A DNA stretch of 64,000 nucleotides from Pseudoips prasinana. Its lineage: Eukaryota > Arthropoda > Insecta > Lepidoptera > Nolidae. Positions 44,186 to 56,344 of this stretch are shown here, piece by piece. The notes beneath the pieces were generated by a model, which searched no databases, was not told where the DNA came from, and saw only the letters and a program-made list of their open reading frames with translations. A program made the position numbers and the translations under genes. Positions within the stretch are counted from its first letter, which is position 1, and every line of letters begins with the position of its first letter. The stretch covers positions 24,409,201 through 24,473,200 of the forward strand of contig OX621249.1 of assembly GCA_951640165.1 (NCBI GenBank). Reading direction: 5' to 3'.

Positions 44186-44352
44186 TACGGAGATTGCAGG
44201 AATAATAGCAAAATTTATCAATACATCAGTCAAACAGAGCAAATATCCTAAAGAACTCAAAATGGGGGTGATAAAGCCAATACATAAAAAGGGGTGCCAT
44301 GAAAATTACGATAATTACCGACCAATTACAATACTTCCTACAATTGATAAAA
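44186..44352 (+). pseudogene. Non-LTR reverse transcriptase fragment
   Basis: The plus strand reads EIAGIIAKFINTSVKQSKYP, KELKMGVIKPIHKKGCHENY, DNYRPITILPTIDK. This is the classical LINE motif block 'P..lK.a.v.PI.KKG...NYRPI..L' at the start of the polymerase domain. It stops where the LINE 3' repeat begins. About 55 codons, no palm motifs. Confidence 0.8.
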
Positions 44353-44480
44353 ATACAACATGAGTTTATTCAAGTCTAGAGTAAATAGGCATCTTGTGGG
44401 GACACGCGGTCCTCCTTAGACCATATCTTCTTACCATCAGGTGAAATCGTGGTCAAGCTAAAACCCATCCAGAATAAAAA
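44353..44480 (+). repeat. CR1/Jockey 3' end, second copy
   Basis: The first 100 bases repeat 43306-43405 almost exactly. It then extends further ('tcaagctaaaacccatccagaataaaaacg') to the natural 3' end. Confidence 0.8.
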
Positions 44481-46289
44481 CGATGAGTTTCAGCGTAGCC
44501 ATTTTCGTTATGTTCTACCTAGAGCATACTTTTATAAGTTTATTTATGACGACTTGTTTCACATGCTTTTTACTTTTGGTTCTTCTCTCTTCCTCTTTGA
44601 ACAATTCAATGAGGCCTTTACAAGTGTTCAAAACAGAACGCCTAGTTTTCGCATCATTTTGTTATTTACGACAATAGCCACTTACCATACATATTCTCTT
44701 ACAAATTGAAAACAATTCCCGTATTTGTATGCAAATATACGCAATAACATATACCTTGCCGATTACTCTATCGCAGTATGTAACTTAATACTAGAGATAC
44801 TAATAAATATGTAATGTCTTTACTAGAGATGGCACCAATACCGTTTATCCAGTCCCGGAAATTGAGCTCAGTCCCGGAGCTTGGAGGACATCACAAATAA
44901 TAGAGATTCGTGAAAGCCTTCCAATTTTCAAAAAATCTTTCTACCGTAAGTAAAAGGAACGTAACATGTTTAAGACTGCATTCCTTCACTTACATTTATT
45001 AATAAAAACGTAAGTGTATTATTGACCTTCACGCGTAATGCTCTTTCCACATATTTTCTTGTCACGTCTCTTGAAAATATATGGTTAATATATAACACTA
45101 AATGCTATATTATACAATTAATAGTTTAAAAGAAAACATATTATTTTTAGAAAAATTAAACGGCGACGCTGAATTATAAGTTTTGAATGGAAACAGCAAA
45201 AACGGCGTGGTGAACAAAATTTGTACTACACCCTACGTTTCGCTAAGGGTTTCACTGAATGATATGCCTTATGGCTCACCGTGGTACGCTTTAAAGCATG
45301 CACTGTATAAGAAAAAGCTGCAAAAATAGCTGAGTGACAAATAAGATATATTTAAAAATAATACTTAAATGCGCGCGCTGAATTTCGTCCACAGACGCCT
45401 TGGAGACCGCTGTCTACATCATATGTAACTACCACCGCTTAAAACATGATATAAAAACACTCGTTTTACTCTTCATACATTTTCGGGTTGCACCAGCCTC
45501 ACGTCTACAAAAAAAATAATGATTAACGCGTTCCGGGATGGTAGTTATGAGTCCCGGGAAATCCCGTATGAGTAAATCCTATATCAGTCTTACTGTTCTT
45601 GATATTACCTAACAAAGGGTGTAATAGAATTAACAAACAAATAACTGTAGTTTGCACAACGTGCAAAAATGTTGCAGAGCTTTGCTTGAAATGAATATTA
45701 TGTTTACTGTGAGAATAAATGTCTCCAAACATAAAATCGGGCCAGAAGTAAGTAGCACGATTACCACATTAACAATAATAATTATAGGTAATTATTGATC
45801 CATTTCTTTTAGACCTTAACTTTCTCATAAATGCCTCTTAATATGCATAATCTTACCAATATCACCCTCCTAACATTTTACAACGTCGTAAATTTTTCTC
45901 GGTTTTAATCACAAAAGTGGTTAGCGGCAGCAATATATAGTGCATCGATAGTATTATAAGGCTTAGTATCAACCTAAGCGGAGCGGAAATTAGATGTACA
46001 TAGACGTTCAATAACGAAAACTTTCCTAATTAAAGTCTAGAATCGCATTTCGCTATCTCGCTGTCCAAATTCTTTGAGTGATTAAAACCTCATTAAATTG
46101 TAAAATTATTCTGAATATTTTGGAATATTAATCTTACTTACTTAATATATTTTGTATCAAGATTACTTAAACTAATATATTATTATATTTTATGACATGA
46201 ATGTTAAATACATATATGAACAGAACCTTTATATAGACAGAACCATTCGACAGTATGTAGCAAAAATATAGCAAAATTTAAAATTTAGA
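44481..46289. other. AT-rich stretch, no recognised feature
   Basis: Short overlapping frames at 44449-44709 are not recognisable. A weak palindrome-like 'cccggaaattgagctcagtcccgg' is at 44854-44878. No repeat family seen. Confidence 0.4.
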
Positions 46290-46512
46290 TAATTAAACCT
46301 ACACATGATCCTTGACAATAACTTAATTTAAGTTAGTTAAATAAGTATCGTTACTGTTATAAAATAAATCTTATTGTAAATTATTTCCTACAATCCGGGT
46401 ACCTAAATATTTATACCTAGAAATAATTATAAATTAATTATATATTACTACGAATATGTTCTGACTATTTACAAGCGCTTTTTTAAAGTCTACATGAATA
46501 AAAAAAAAATAA
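46290..46512 (+). repeat. Retroelement 3' end, family F
   Basis: Ends 'gactatttacaagcgcttttttaaagtctacatgaataaaaa' with an A-rich tail. Family members at about 48320-48545, 48865-49078, 49325-49400 and 56345-56905. Non-coding; may be the 3' UTR of a LINE. Confidence 0.6.
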
Positions 46513-46734
46513 AAAAGAACCCTACTAACCAAGCAGCATTGGTGCCGGGTTGGCTTCTTTTTGGCACAATGTGCTGGTTTGGCACCTGTTAGTGCATTTG
46601 ATTGGTCTGGGAGCTGATACCATGAAACATGTACTTTTACTTAATTTATACTTTTGGATATTTATTACTCAATGCCGAAAAAATACCGAATGGATTTTAA
46701 TAAAAAAAATTAATATACTTACATACGTATATAC

Positions 46735-46992
46735 ATAATATCCTGGGACACTATTTTACACACGGCCATCTGACCCCAAAACTTAGCAGAGCTTTTTCTA
46801 TGGAAACCAGATAACTGATATATTACTTATACTACTTTTCTTTTGTAAAAATATTATATTCATAAATAATGGTACCCAGACTCAGGACAAACAGACATGT
46901 TCATGGATACAAATATCTGCGCTGGGTAGGAATCGACCCCACGACCTGCGGCGTGAAAGCCAAGCATTTACCAACCCCACCAACAGGCCGGT
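46735..46992 (-). repeat. SINE A, full length
   Basis: 'taatatcctgggacactatttt' to the head ('gtgaaagccaagcatttaccaac'). B box partly mutated. Confidence 0.75.
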
Positions 46993-48319
46993 TAATATAG
47001 GTTATATCCTAAATTAACATAATGGCTACAATAAAATATACATATTCGTAGGTAACACTGCCAGGGGCCGCTAGCAAATTATACCATAAAAGTGGGTGAA
47101 TGATTTTTCTATAGGATCGCTTGTCACTGATCAGGCACGTCATCTCGTTCCGCCCATCTGCATTCTGGGCCTAAAAGCTAATACAAAGCTTTATCGGGAT
47201 AACAAACGCAGCCCAATAAACCGACCGATGAACCGCCGGTAGTAACCTATATGAGAAATGTCGACGTATTTTTGAGATTACATAGAGCTGTATAAACTGC
47301 CATGAAATCCCAACTAATGTTAGAAATGCGAAAGTGGTAGAGAAAAGTAGTAGAACTTTTCGACTGTAAATAATTAATTTAAATCAAAATTTAAACTTAA
47401 GTCAAAACTAGGAAACCACAAAGTTATTCTTTCGCACCTTCCACGAATCCTGGGTCTACGGTTAAACTACAAATATAAACCAGCAGATGGAATTGGCGAT
47501 TGAATTCTTAGGTAATGCCCGCAGGGATTTAGATGCGATCTATATATGTAGGTTTGTATTGAGAAAGTGCTTTAAACACAAGAACGATTTCCAAAAATTA
47601 ATAACCAGCTAGAGTTCAATTAAAAGCGCGGAAAAAAATGTGAATAAAAAGCTACATTTCTCTTTGTTTTTTTGATCAAAAGTTAATTTATACACCAACA
47701 TCCGAATATATATTATTATATTTTATTAATTAGCAACTAGTATAATTTTTCTATGTTATTATGGTCACAATAGAACAATGGTAATCAATAATATTTCAAT
47801 TTACTTAATAATGATATTTCTAATTTTTATGGATTTTGCATTAATTCTTGTTTATGAAGAAAAATAATACAAGAATCACACCAAAAACTTCAGTCACACC
47901 ACAAAACCAACTTCATATACGCTACAAGCCCTGTGAAGTGAGCCGACCGGTGTGTCTCCGATAATATGGGGACAAATACAAATTGATAAACAAAAAGAAA
48001 CACATTAACGAACGTACAGACATATATTATACTATGGATAACACGATTAGAGTAAATATATATTTTAATGGATGAAAAAGCGGTTTATTAAAGCTGGAAC
48101 TTTTATGCGTAATTATGTGGGGAGGCATAAAAGCTTTGGTTTTGCCGATTAATATTTAGAAATTCTATTAGTTTCCTTTTTATAGTTTGAAAACCTTTAA
48201 TATAATATTAGATGTCACGTATCTAATATTATACTTTAGTGTTAATAATCTTTAATAAAATGGCATACCACAGACGTATATACATATCAACTATGATGTT
48301 GTTAAATATATTTAAAACT
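46993..48319. other. AT-rich stretch, no recognised feature
   Basis: A somewhat GC-richer patch at 47100-47250 has no recognisable coding or repeat match here. Confidence 0.4.
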
Positions 48320-48545
48320 GTAATTATTGACAATTTAAAAACCTTAAAATAACTTGAAGAAATACGTATTTAACTAAAGTATTATTATCTCAAATTAAAT
48401 TATAGTCTACTTGGGCAAATATAAGTCACGATCGTTTAATCTACTTGTACCTAGAATTAAATATCTATGGTTAATGAAGATACTATTCATATTTCGACTA
48501 TTTACAAGCGCTTTTTAAATTGAATAAAATAGACAATAAAAAAAA
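48320..48545 (+). repeat. Retroelement 3' end, family F
   Basis: Ends 'cgactatttacaagcgcttttt ... gaataaaatag' and an A-run. Confidence 0.55.
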
Positions 48546-48864
48546 AAAAAGTTGCAAAATTTAAAATTAATTTTGACATGGGAGGATGCGTCATTGCCCT
48601 CGAATAAAAAAAAATAAATTCAAACAATTTAAAATTTCAACGAATTACTGAAATTGACAAAAGACCCGCTGAGTTTTTGTCGCTGGCTCTTCCCAGTGGG
48701 GGCGTATTGGATCTGGTGGTAGCATTAAAGTGCAACCGTCGTCGCATCGTTATAAACATACACCATAATAAAATGGTTGATTTTCTTACCTTAATTACCA
48801 GTTATTTTAATCGATAATTTCACCTCTAATATACCATAATAACATAAAAAACTAGATATTTAAA

Positions 48865-49078
48865 CGTAATCTCTTGACAATAAATCGATACGAGCTAGCT
48901 AAATATAATTGCTATAATAAAATAAATTTTATAAATGTTTTCATACCATCAATACAATGTGTACCTAAATATGTATGTTACTAGAAATAATAATGTATAC
49001 AACTATATTACTACAAACATGTTCTGACTATTTACAAGCGCTTTTTTAAAGTCTACGTGAATAAAAACCTTTTTTATT
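48865..49078 (+). repeat. Retroelement 3' end, family F
   Basis: 'cgtaatctcttgacaataaa ... tgttctgactatttacaagcgcttttttaaagtctacgtgaataaaaa'. Confidence 0.6.
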
Positions 49079-49134
49079 TATTTATTTTATTTATTTAAAT
49101 AATGAATAAAAAAGAAACAATATCCCCATATACA

Positions 49135-49315
49135 AATATCATTTCTGCCGGAAGACGTCCACGCTGCTGGACCTAGGTCTCCCCGAAGAATCTCCACAAG
49201 GGTCGTTCTTGTGCTGCCCGCAACCAGCGGCTTCCCGCGACCCACCCAAGATCGTCGGTCCACCTTGTAGAAGGCCGATCCACGCTGCGTCTTTTTGTTT
49301 GTGGTTGGTAATTAT
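49135..49315 (-). repeat. RTE 3' end
   Basis: 'gccggaagacgtccacgctgctgg', 'gcccgcaaccagcggcttcccgcg', 'gatcgtcggtccacc'. It is inserted within family F sequence, which resumes at 49325. Confidence 0.7.
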
Positions 49316-49324
49316 GTCCACTTA

Positions 49325-49400
49325 ATTATATTACTACAAACATGTTCGGATTATTTACAAGCACTTTTTAAATGTCTACGTGAATAAAAAACTAGTTTAT
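49325..49400 (+). repeat. Retroelement 3' end, family F, truncated
   Basis: 'tactacaaacatgttcggattatttacaagc' and 'gaataaaaaac'. Confidence 0.55.
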
Positions 49401-49481
49401 TTATTTTTTAAGTATTATTATTAGTGAAATTACAGAATTAATTATCTAATTTATTAAAATGATTTTTTTATATTTAGGGAC

Positions 49482-49712
49482 AGTGTCACACAGATCTTCC
49501 TAGCTCCAAACTAAGCAAAGCTTGTACTATGGGTACCAAGCGACGATATACATACTTATATAGATAGATAAACACTTAAATACATAGAAAACATCCATGA
49601 CTCAGAAACAAATATTCGTGCTCATCACACAAATATTTAAACTTACCGGGATTCGAACCCAGGACCACCAGCTTCGTAGGCAGGAGCACTACCAACTAGG
49701 CTACGGTGATTA
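49482..49712 (-). repeat. SINE B, full length
   Basis: The minus-strand head has a good B box (GGTTCGAATCCCGG) and A box region ('ctagttggtagtgctcctgcc'). The body goes to 'tgtgacactgtccctaaa'. Shares the middle of SINE A but has its own ends. Second copy at 56396-56638. Confidence 0.8.
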
Positions 49713-49899
49713 TTATACAATATCCAAAATTTGAAACTCTTTTATATAATTTCTACGTATATATAACCCTTAATAGTTAGAAGGCAAAAAGCGAGAATAA
49801 TTTCATTTGTTGCTCTTGACTGTAGCTTTATGAGGAACTATCGAAAAAAGAGAGGAATAACTTGCCTCTAAAAAGCAGAATGAGAAATGTCGAAATCCG

Positions 49900-50033
49900 C
49901 AGGCGAACCAAAGTCAGACTGCAAAGCAGAAGTGGCGGTCCCCGCCTACCGCCACTACACATAGCTCATAGAACCGACGGTCATTGCGGCAGGAAGATTT
50001 CAGACATCTTTCGGCTGATATGATGATGATGAT
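49900..50033 (+). repeat. RTE 3' end
   Basis: 'agaaccgacggtcattgcgg ... catctttcggctgatatgatgatgatgat', internally deleted. Confidence 0.65.
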
Positions 50034-50689
50034 AAAAATATTAGTTCCTTAAATGATGTTCTATTAAATGTATACCAACATCATTTAGAGTAATTAAAAT
50101 TTAAGATAACGTAATATTTTTTCTTATCTAAATACTTGCCTTTAAATCTCCAACAAGGATTATCAGGCCTGCTCGGATCTCAACTGGGTACAATCACCCC
50201 TATGACAAAATAAAATTAGTTATCAGATGATATTCAAAAAAACTAGCTGGTAACTTTACATTTGCTTTCTTTAACTCCAATAAGAAATGAATTTCGATCT
50301 ACCAAAGACTAGAAGCCAAATTCATTCGTGACTGAAAATGTTGCATCAGGACTTTTATATGGATAATAATTTTTTGGATTTTATGAATTAATCGTGGCCA
50401 ATCTGAAGGTTTCTAGGTAGTCTTCAGGGGTAAGTCAGCTGGAACTAGGATAACATATGAGGTGCATATGGACAGACGGAACTGATAACTAATTAAAACT
50501 ATAAATGTGAGTTGTTTCTGCTGTATCACCCAAAAGATTTCACATGAGAGCCTTTTGCGCTAGCCAACTGCTCGTTGTTTTCAATTCTTTAATTTGATAT
50601 ATCCTATTGCTAAATGTAATAATAATAGGTTAGTAACTTGCTATTTATTATTTATTTAAGGATATTAAAAATATATGTGACAAAACAGA
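50034..50689. other. No recognised feature
   Basis: AT-rich; nothing supportable. Confidence 0.4.
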
Positions 50690-50825
50690 CCGCATGGACG
50701 GACTAATACAAAAAATTTGTTGCTTTAATTACTGTTTTTAAACTGTGTTTATGTAATACATTGTGAGCTTGACAAGTATAAGTGTATGTAAATACCCAAG
50801 TGCTGAATAAATTTCATTTCACGTT
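50690..50825 (+). repeat. LINE 3' tail
   Basis: 'gcatggacggactaatac ... caagtgctgaataaatttcatttcac': polyadenylation signal with a (CATTT) style tail. Confidence 0.55.
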
Positions 50826-50914
50826 CAGTTTACGCGTTTACGCTAAAAAGTAGGATAAGACTATTAAAATGTTTTTCGACTTCGCCAAGAAGCATAATTT
50901 TTAGTATTACTAAT

Positions 50915-51045
50915 GTTCCCCGTGAGGGATAAGTAGTCCTGAGTGACTGCGCTCTGTCAAGCGTGGCGATTATGACATCCCCACTATTCTTCGTGGAGGC
51001 TTTTGTCAAGCAGTAGGCGTCATGAAGCTGACATGATGGACAAAA
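50915..51045 (+). repeat. LINE 3' end, family E
   Basis: 'gcgtggcgattatgacatccccac ... ggaggcttttgtcaagcagtaggcg ... tgacatgatgg'. Confidence 0.6.
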
Positions 51046-51104
51046 ATGAGGTAACAGTTAGCGTTAGCTGACTTGAAAATGCACACGGTGAAACTTAATT
51101 GATG

Positions 51105-51362
51105 ACGGGCCTGTTGCCTTGGTTGGCAAATGCTTGCTCTTCACGCCGGAGGTCGTGGGTTCGATTCCCACCCAGGACAGATATTTGTGTGCATGAAGAT
51201 GTCTGTTTGTCCTTAGTCTGGGTGTAATTATCTATATAAGTATGTTTTTACAAAAGAAAAGTAATATAGTATAAATCAGTTATCAGGTTTCCATAGTACA
51301 AGCTCTGCTCAGTTTGGGATCAGATGGCCGTGTGTAAATAATGTCCCAGGATATTAATATTA
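51105..51362 (+). repeat. SINE A, best-preserved copy
   Basis: Head 'ggcctgttgccttggttggcaaatgcttgc', B box GGGTTCGATTCCCACCC, full body, and end 'aataatgtcccaggatattaatatt' with an ATT-rich tail. Useful as the reference copy for this family. Confidence 0.85.
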
Positions 51363-51774
51363 TTATTAGTATTCACAACCTTATCTTAACCCACTCGGTG
51401 AGACTAATTCACACGTGCGAAACAATACGGTTCAAACATAATTAGCCCTGAGTTACGTCCAGATAAGAAAATGAAAAGTAATGATTGTTTTGGAATATTG
51501 CTGTTAATTAGCTATTAAGGTTCCAGTGGGACATGAAGTTCTATTTACTATCTGTTTTATAGAATCAGAAACTAATTTGTATTCGACATCTCCAGTAAAC
51601 GCAGCCTATTCAAATCTCCATCAATTTCTTTGCTTACATTAAAATACAGGTCATTATAAAAACTCATCTGTCACCTAATAGGTTAAGAGCCCGTGTCGAA
51701 AAGTCTTTCTTGTAAAAATTTCCGCACGTAATTAATATCTATAGGATGGAGATATATATCATAATGTTTGTTAT

Positions 51775-51985
51775 AAATTTCTTTTCCATTTCTTCTCCCA
51801 AAGATCTCCACAAAAAGCACCGGATGCACAAGATCATTCTTCCATCTTGTAGGGGACCTGTCCACACTCTTTCGGTTTGTCTTTGCCACTCGAGAACCTT
51901 TCCACCCAACGGCCGTCGGTTCTACAAGCTAATTACCCTGCCACTTTAGCTTGGCGATTTTTCGGGCTATGTTAGTAACTTTGGT
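51775..51985 (-). repeat. RTE 3' coding fragment
   Basis: Complement of the ORF2 C-terminus ('catcttgtaggggacctgtcc', 'cactcgagaacctttcc', 'cggccgtcggttctac'), 5'-truncated. Confidence 0.7.
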
Positions 51986-52554
51986 TCACCTGCAGATTTA
52001 AATATATGTACTTAAAATTATGTAACTAGGTTTATCAGTTGTCTAATTTACACTCAGACGCATATGAATTAATTGTGTTCATCACTTAAAGATTTGCCTG
52101 AGTGGATCGAACTAATTGAATCTAGCTTAGTAGACAGGGCTACTCGACGAACAAGCGAGTGAGTTATATACATATATTTTTCTGTAAAGAGGGTCATCAC
52201 CGTCTCACCGGCTCCCGTACTACAAGGCATTGGTACCTCCGAGTTAAATACAAGGCGCCTCTATTGTCGGCAAAGAGACGGACGGATCAATAGCCACGGC
52301 TAACTAGCCGAGCTGTGAAACTGTACAAATAGTACAGACATCGGAATTCGATTCTAAGCCAGTTGTTAGTGTTGTCATGTAGCCGGCACTGATACTAATT
52401 GCTTGAAGTTTGTATTCGTTTTTTGTGATTTTGTGTTGAAATACAGGCGGCTGTCTCAGTTTGGTCATTCGGTTTAATTGAAGGATTTGAGTTGCCATTG
52501 CTACTAATTATTATATATATATTTTTATACAGAATGATAAAGATAGTGTAGTTC
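51986..52554. other. No recognised feature
   Basis: A GC-richer patch at 52195-52320 contains no motif I can name. Confidence 0.35.
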
Positions 52555-52680
52555 GATGGCTGGGACAAATCTTTGTGTAATGAGCACGTTTATTTGTTCT
52601 GTGTCTAGGTGTACTTTACCTATAATTTGTATGTAGCTATATATATAGGAATGTATAAGTATGTTCATCAGTTTTATTTT
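52555..52680 (+). repeat. SINE A-like body fragment
   Basis: 'tgggacaaatctttgtgtaatgagcacg ... ttgttctgtgtctaggtgtac', without the head. Confidence 0.5.
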
Positions 52681-53239
52681 ATTCTATTCATCCAGAAAAA
52701 TTACAACTAGAACAGAAATAAAACATACAATAAAGGATGAAGGCCAATTAAAAGTTTTCGCTGATATTCATAAGTTTAAAATATTAAGAAAATCGGTAGA
52801 CAAAACATAAAGAGAGAAAAGATTTAGAATATTTGTGGAAATTTACATAACATGGTAATCACAAAAAAACTAACAAGAGGCTAGCTGAAAAACTAAGTCA
52901 AATAGATGTAATAAATGGCAGTTATTTAGGTATCTACTCCAAAAAAGTTAATAGCTAATTTATTTTTAATATTGCAGAGTAGGTCAATATCAACCTTCTG
53001 CCAAGTCTTATATCAAGAGATATATTAGTTCTGATAGCTCTCACCATGAAACTGTTCTGTCGATAATTGGTGCGAACAATCGGTACGTGAAGTAACCGAT
53101 GTTTTCTGAGCATGGCTAAAGGGACACGTAGCTCTAACTTATACACCAACTCGGAAGGGATATGGTTGGAATAGCATCATTAGATGGTACTGTGTTAGTT
53201 GTCCCAAGATATTAATTACTCATTTATTTCTATTATAAA

Positions 53240-53345
53240 CACTACCATCCAGCAGCTTCTAGCGAACCGCACTAGATCACTGACCCATCTTGTAGGGGGT
53301 TGGGCCACGCTAAGTCTTCCGATTGATGATCGTCACTCGAAAACC
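53240..53345 (-). repeat. RTE 3' coding fragment
   Basis: 'cactaccatccagcagcttctagcg' and 'catcttgtagggggttgggccacgc'. Confidence 0.55.
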
Positions 53346-53499
53346 TTACTTTACCTTAAGAAACAATACCACAGCTATTATAGACTACTTAACTATTATA
53401 GACTTTTTAATATATTACTCTTTTTTATTTTACGACATCGCTAATAAGACCGGGCCGGCACTATGGAAATAATTACTTCACAAACATACAATTGAGTAC

Positions 53500-53605
53500 A
53501 CCCAGATTCAGAATAAGTAAGGATAAATATTCGTGTGACACTTATGTCACACGAATAGTTATCGAGGCAACTGTCTTAACCGCTGGCCAACAAGCGTGAG
53601 TCTAT
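53500..53605 (-). repeat. SINE fragment with a short hairpin
   Basis: 'acacccagattcagaataagtaa' and 'aaatattcgtgtgac', then a self-complementary 'attcgtgtgac/gtcacacgaat' stem at about 53529-53557. Confidence 0.45.
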
Positions 53606-54033
53606 GTATGTATGCACCTATTACACAGGCCACATGTGCACGCTATATGCTCAGTATATACACTCAAATATAATAAATACATTGGACACAAATAACACAA
53701 TCGTGTACTATATATAATCGAAACATGCAAGGCGGCTAAATCAGCCGTGTGGTTCCCAGCCTAGAAAGAATAACAGAGCCTCCCTATTACATCCCGAGGG
53801 TGTCGTAAAAACAACTGTGACCTGTGTACTGGCTACTTCCTAAATGCAGTCACAAACTTGCATAACTAGCCCAAACACTATGGCAAACGAAATGGCAGCG
53901 TTGTGCATATCATTGGGGTGAGGCCTTTTTCCAGCAGTAGACTGGGAAGAATGACGCGATTTACTTCCCGGCAATCAGGAAAATTATGCTACATATTGCA
54001 GTATAATTATATCTTGTATGACTCAGCATCAGT

Positions 54034-54540
54034 CTATATTGAAATACGGTATACTATAGAGATACACATAGTTGAGTAAATTAAACGAAACGTATCAATT
54101 TCGTATGCAACAAAAAATACAATATACAACGAACAATGTCTTACATAAAATTTTATGCAAAAAAATACCACACACCAAATCGACCATAAAATCTGAAATA
54201 ATATAATTTGAATGGCTACATTGATAGTTAAGTAATAAAAACAATAAAAAATAGGAGTAAAGCGACTAAACCCTCGGGGTCCGAATCTACGAATAATATG
54301 ATTTTGAACACCTATCACACCACTAGATGACCCAACCATAGGCTTACAACGAAAGGTTTGGTTAGATTCAACACTGATACGAGGTTTTAATTCAACTGTT
54401 TTTTTTTCGCCTCCATGGCCCCTGACCTTGTCTACCATGTCTTTGTTTTGAACTCTATTATGGAAGATAATATATTTATTTTCATAATTGTTGTTAATCG
54501 GACTATTGCAGACTTTATTTATATTATTGCAAATGCACAC
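54034..54540 (-). other. Unrecognised 168-codon open frame
   Basis: A less AT-rich central part (VRGHGGEKKTVELKPRISVE, CKPMVGSSSGVIGVQNHIIR) is followed by a hydrophobic AT-driven tail (FYCFYYLTINVAIQ). No family recognised, and the start codon choice is arbitrary. It could be a remnant of a mobile-element protein or chance. Confidence 0.2.
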
Positions 54541-54554
54541 CTTACAATGAAAAC

Positions 54555-54657
54555 CCGCTGAATGCGGGCAGTGTCTGAACGGTCTTTGTGGAGATTCTGC
54601 AGGGAGGCTTTTGTCCTGCAGTAGACGTCTTTCGGCTTATATAATGATGATGATGAT
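54555..54657 (+). repeat. RTE 3' end
   Basis: 'aatgcgggcagtgtctgaacgg ... gtagacgtctttcggcttatataatgatgatgatgat'. Confidence 0.7.
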
Positions 54658-54659
54658 AC

Positions 54660-55414
54660 TTTTTTATTACTACAAAGTAATGCCCCAATATCGAACCAAT
54701 ATTATTTTTTATCATAGTAATATTATAGGTAGTAATGTCATAACAACATATGTTATATTTTCTTTTTTTTTTCAAATAAGCTACCTCGATTGGCCGTCAT
54801 TTAACCAGGAGTACATTTTTCATAAGTCAGTAAATCGCTTAGAATGAGATCACAAATCTTCTTTAAAATAAAACTCAGGTGACATTGACCTCATAAGCCC
54901 ACGCACCCAGCCTCATACGCGGCACAGATGTAGTACCAAATTCGCCTTACTGTAGTTTAATCGTAAAGTCATGGTTAGATATCAGTAATGTTACCATATC
55001 TTGGGTAATTACAGAGTATAGCGCGGTAACAGAGAACGCGTGCCTCCAATTATATTAACAGCATATAATAACATGGGTGTTATCAATTATTTATAATTGT
55101 AATGTCCATTCGGCACAATAGCTCGTGTTTAATGCTAAACATTAAAATTTACCACTATTTCTACGATATTGAATTGGCTTTCGGAATTTCATTGAAATCT
55201 GTTTGTGATATTTTGGCGGCGACATGGTGGTCCGTGTTTTTTATAATAAAGAAACCAATAATTAAAATGTAATATAAATATATCATAAATAACATCGATA
55301 ATAGTTTTATTATTCGAATCCTAGGATGATGTATAATTAAAAAGACAAACAAGGATAGAGAAATATTTATCAACGAATGATGTCTAACGGGTGTTAACTG
55401 AAAATAATAGTATG
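54660..55414. other. AT-rich stretch, no recognised feature
   Basis: No repeat or coding frame I can support. Confidence 0.4.
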
Positions 55415-55625
55415 TTAAGACATTATTTACACATAACCATCTGAGCCCAAACTAATATATTTATATAACTGATATATTTCATATACTACTTTTTCTTTTG
55501 TAAATACATACTTATATAGATAATTACACCCAGACTCAGGACAAGCAGACATGTTCATGCACAAAAATATCTGTTCTGGGTGGGAATCAAACGCACGACC
55601 TGCGGCGTGAAAGGCAACCATTTAC
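55415..55625 (-). repeat. SINE A
   Basis: Body and head in minus orientation. A second partial piece ('actatacttatatagataattacacccagactcc') follows directly at 55627-55660, a partial duplication. Confidence 0.7.
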
Positions 55626-55732
55626 AACTATACTTATATAGATAATTACACCCAGACTCCACCAGAGTAAGTAAAGGAATATACTTAGGACAAACAGACA
55701 TGAGTATAAAAAGGACCAAAATCATTTCATTC

Positions 55733-55808
55733 GGTGCAAGTTGTGTATTTGTGTGCGATGTTTAAGTTAACACTCCCAAACATCGCACACAAATACACAA
55801 CTTGCACC
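55733..55808. repeat. Perfect 31-bp inverted repeat (hairpin)
   Basis: The left arm 55733-55763 begins GGTGCAAGTTGTGTATTTGT. The right arm 55778-55808 is its exact complement. The loop is 14 bases (aagttaacactccc). No mismatch at all. Confidence 0.95.
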
Positions 55809-56149
55809 TTGTGGCACAGTCTTCTAGATTGTAAGAAACTCAACTGATCCCTAAATAAACAGGCTTGCCTAGTTTAGCGATCAGATGGTTATAGTTATCT
55901 ACTGCTCAACCATCACATATTTGTACATCATGCCTTTAGGTACAGAGCCGAGTCGGGGTGAGCCCCTCTCTGCTCGTAACACAGGTTAATTCCTAGCACG
56001 GGAGAGAGGTGTTTGTTCTCTCTCACTTACGGTTGTACCACTATACAGTAGAAACTAATTTATTATAGTATAGACACTTTTTATTGCAAATAAAGAATTA
56101 TTATTATTAGATTTACTTTAAAACTCACCATCGTCATGTCAGTCGACTG

Positions 56150-56330
56150 ACGGTCACCGCTGCACAAAAGCCTCACCAAAAGATTTCCACAATATAGTTA
56201 TGCCTATCATTTGATGGGATATGCCATAATCGCCACGATTAGCAGACGTGTCGTGTTGGCGATCGCAGTATGACGGTTATTATAGTACACAGAGACTGTA
56301 CTGCCTGTACTCTGGGAGATACCTATATCT
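56150..56330 (-). repeat. LINE 3' end, family E, split
   Basis: 'gccataatcgccacgattagcagac' and 'gttggcgatcgcagtatgacgg'. The remaining piece ('ccctcacgtcgactttcacgcccccc ... aatgatattc') lies at 56915-56975, after the family F insertion. Confidence 0.65.
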
Positions 56331-56344
56331 AAAAGGTTAAACTT

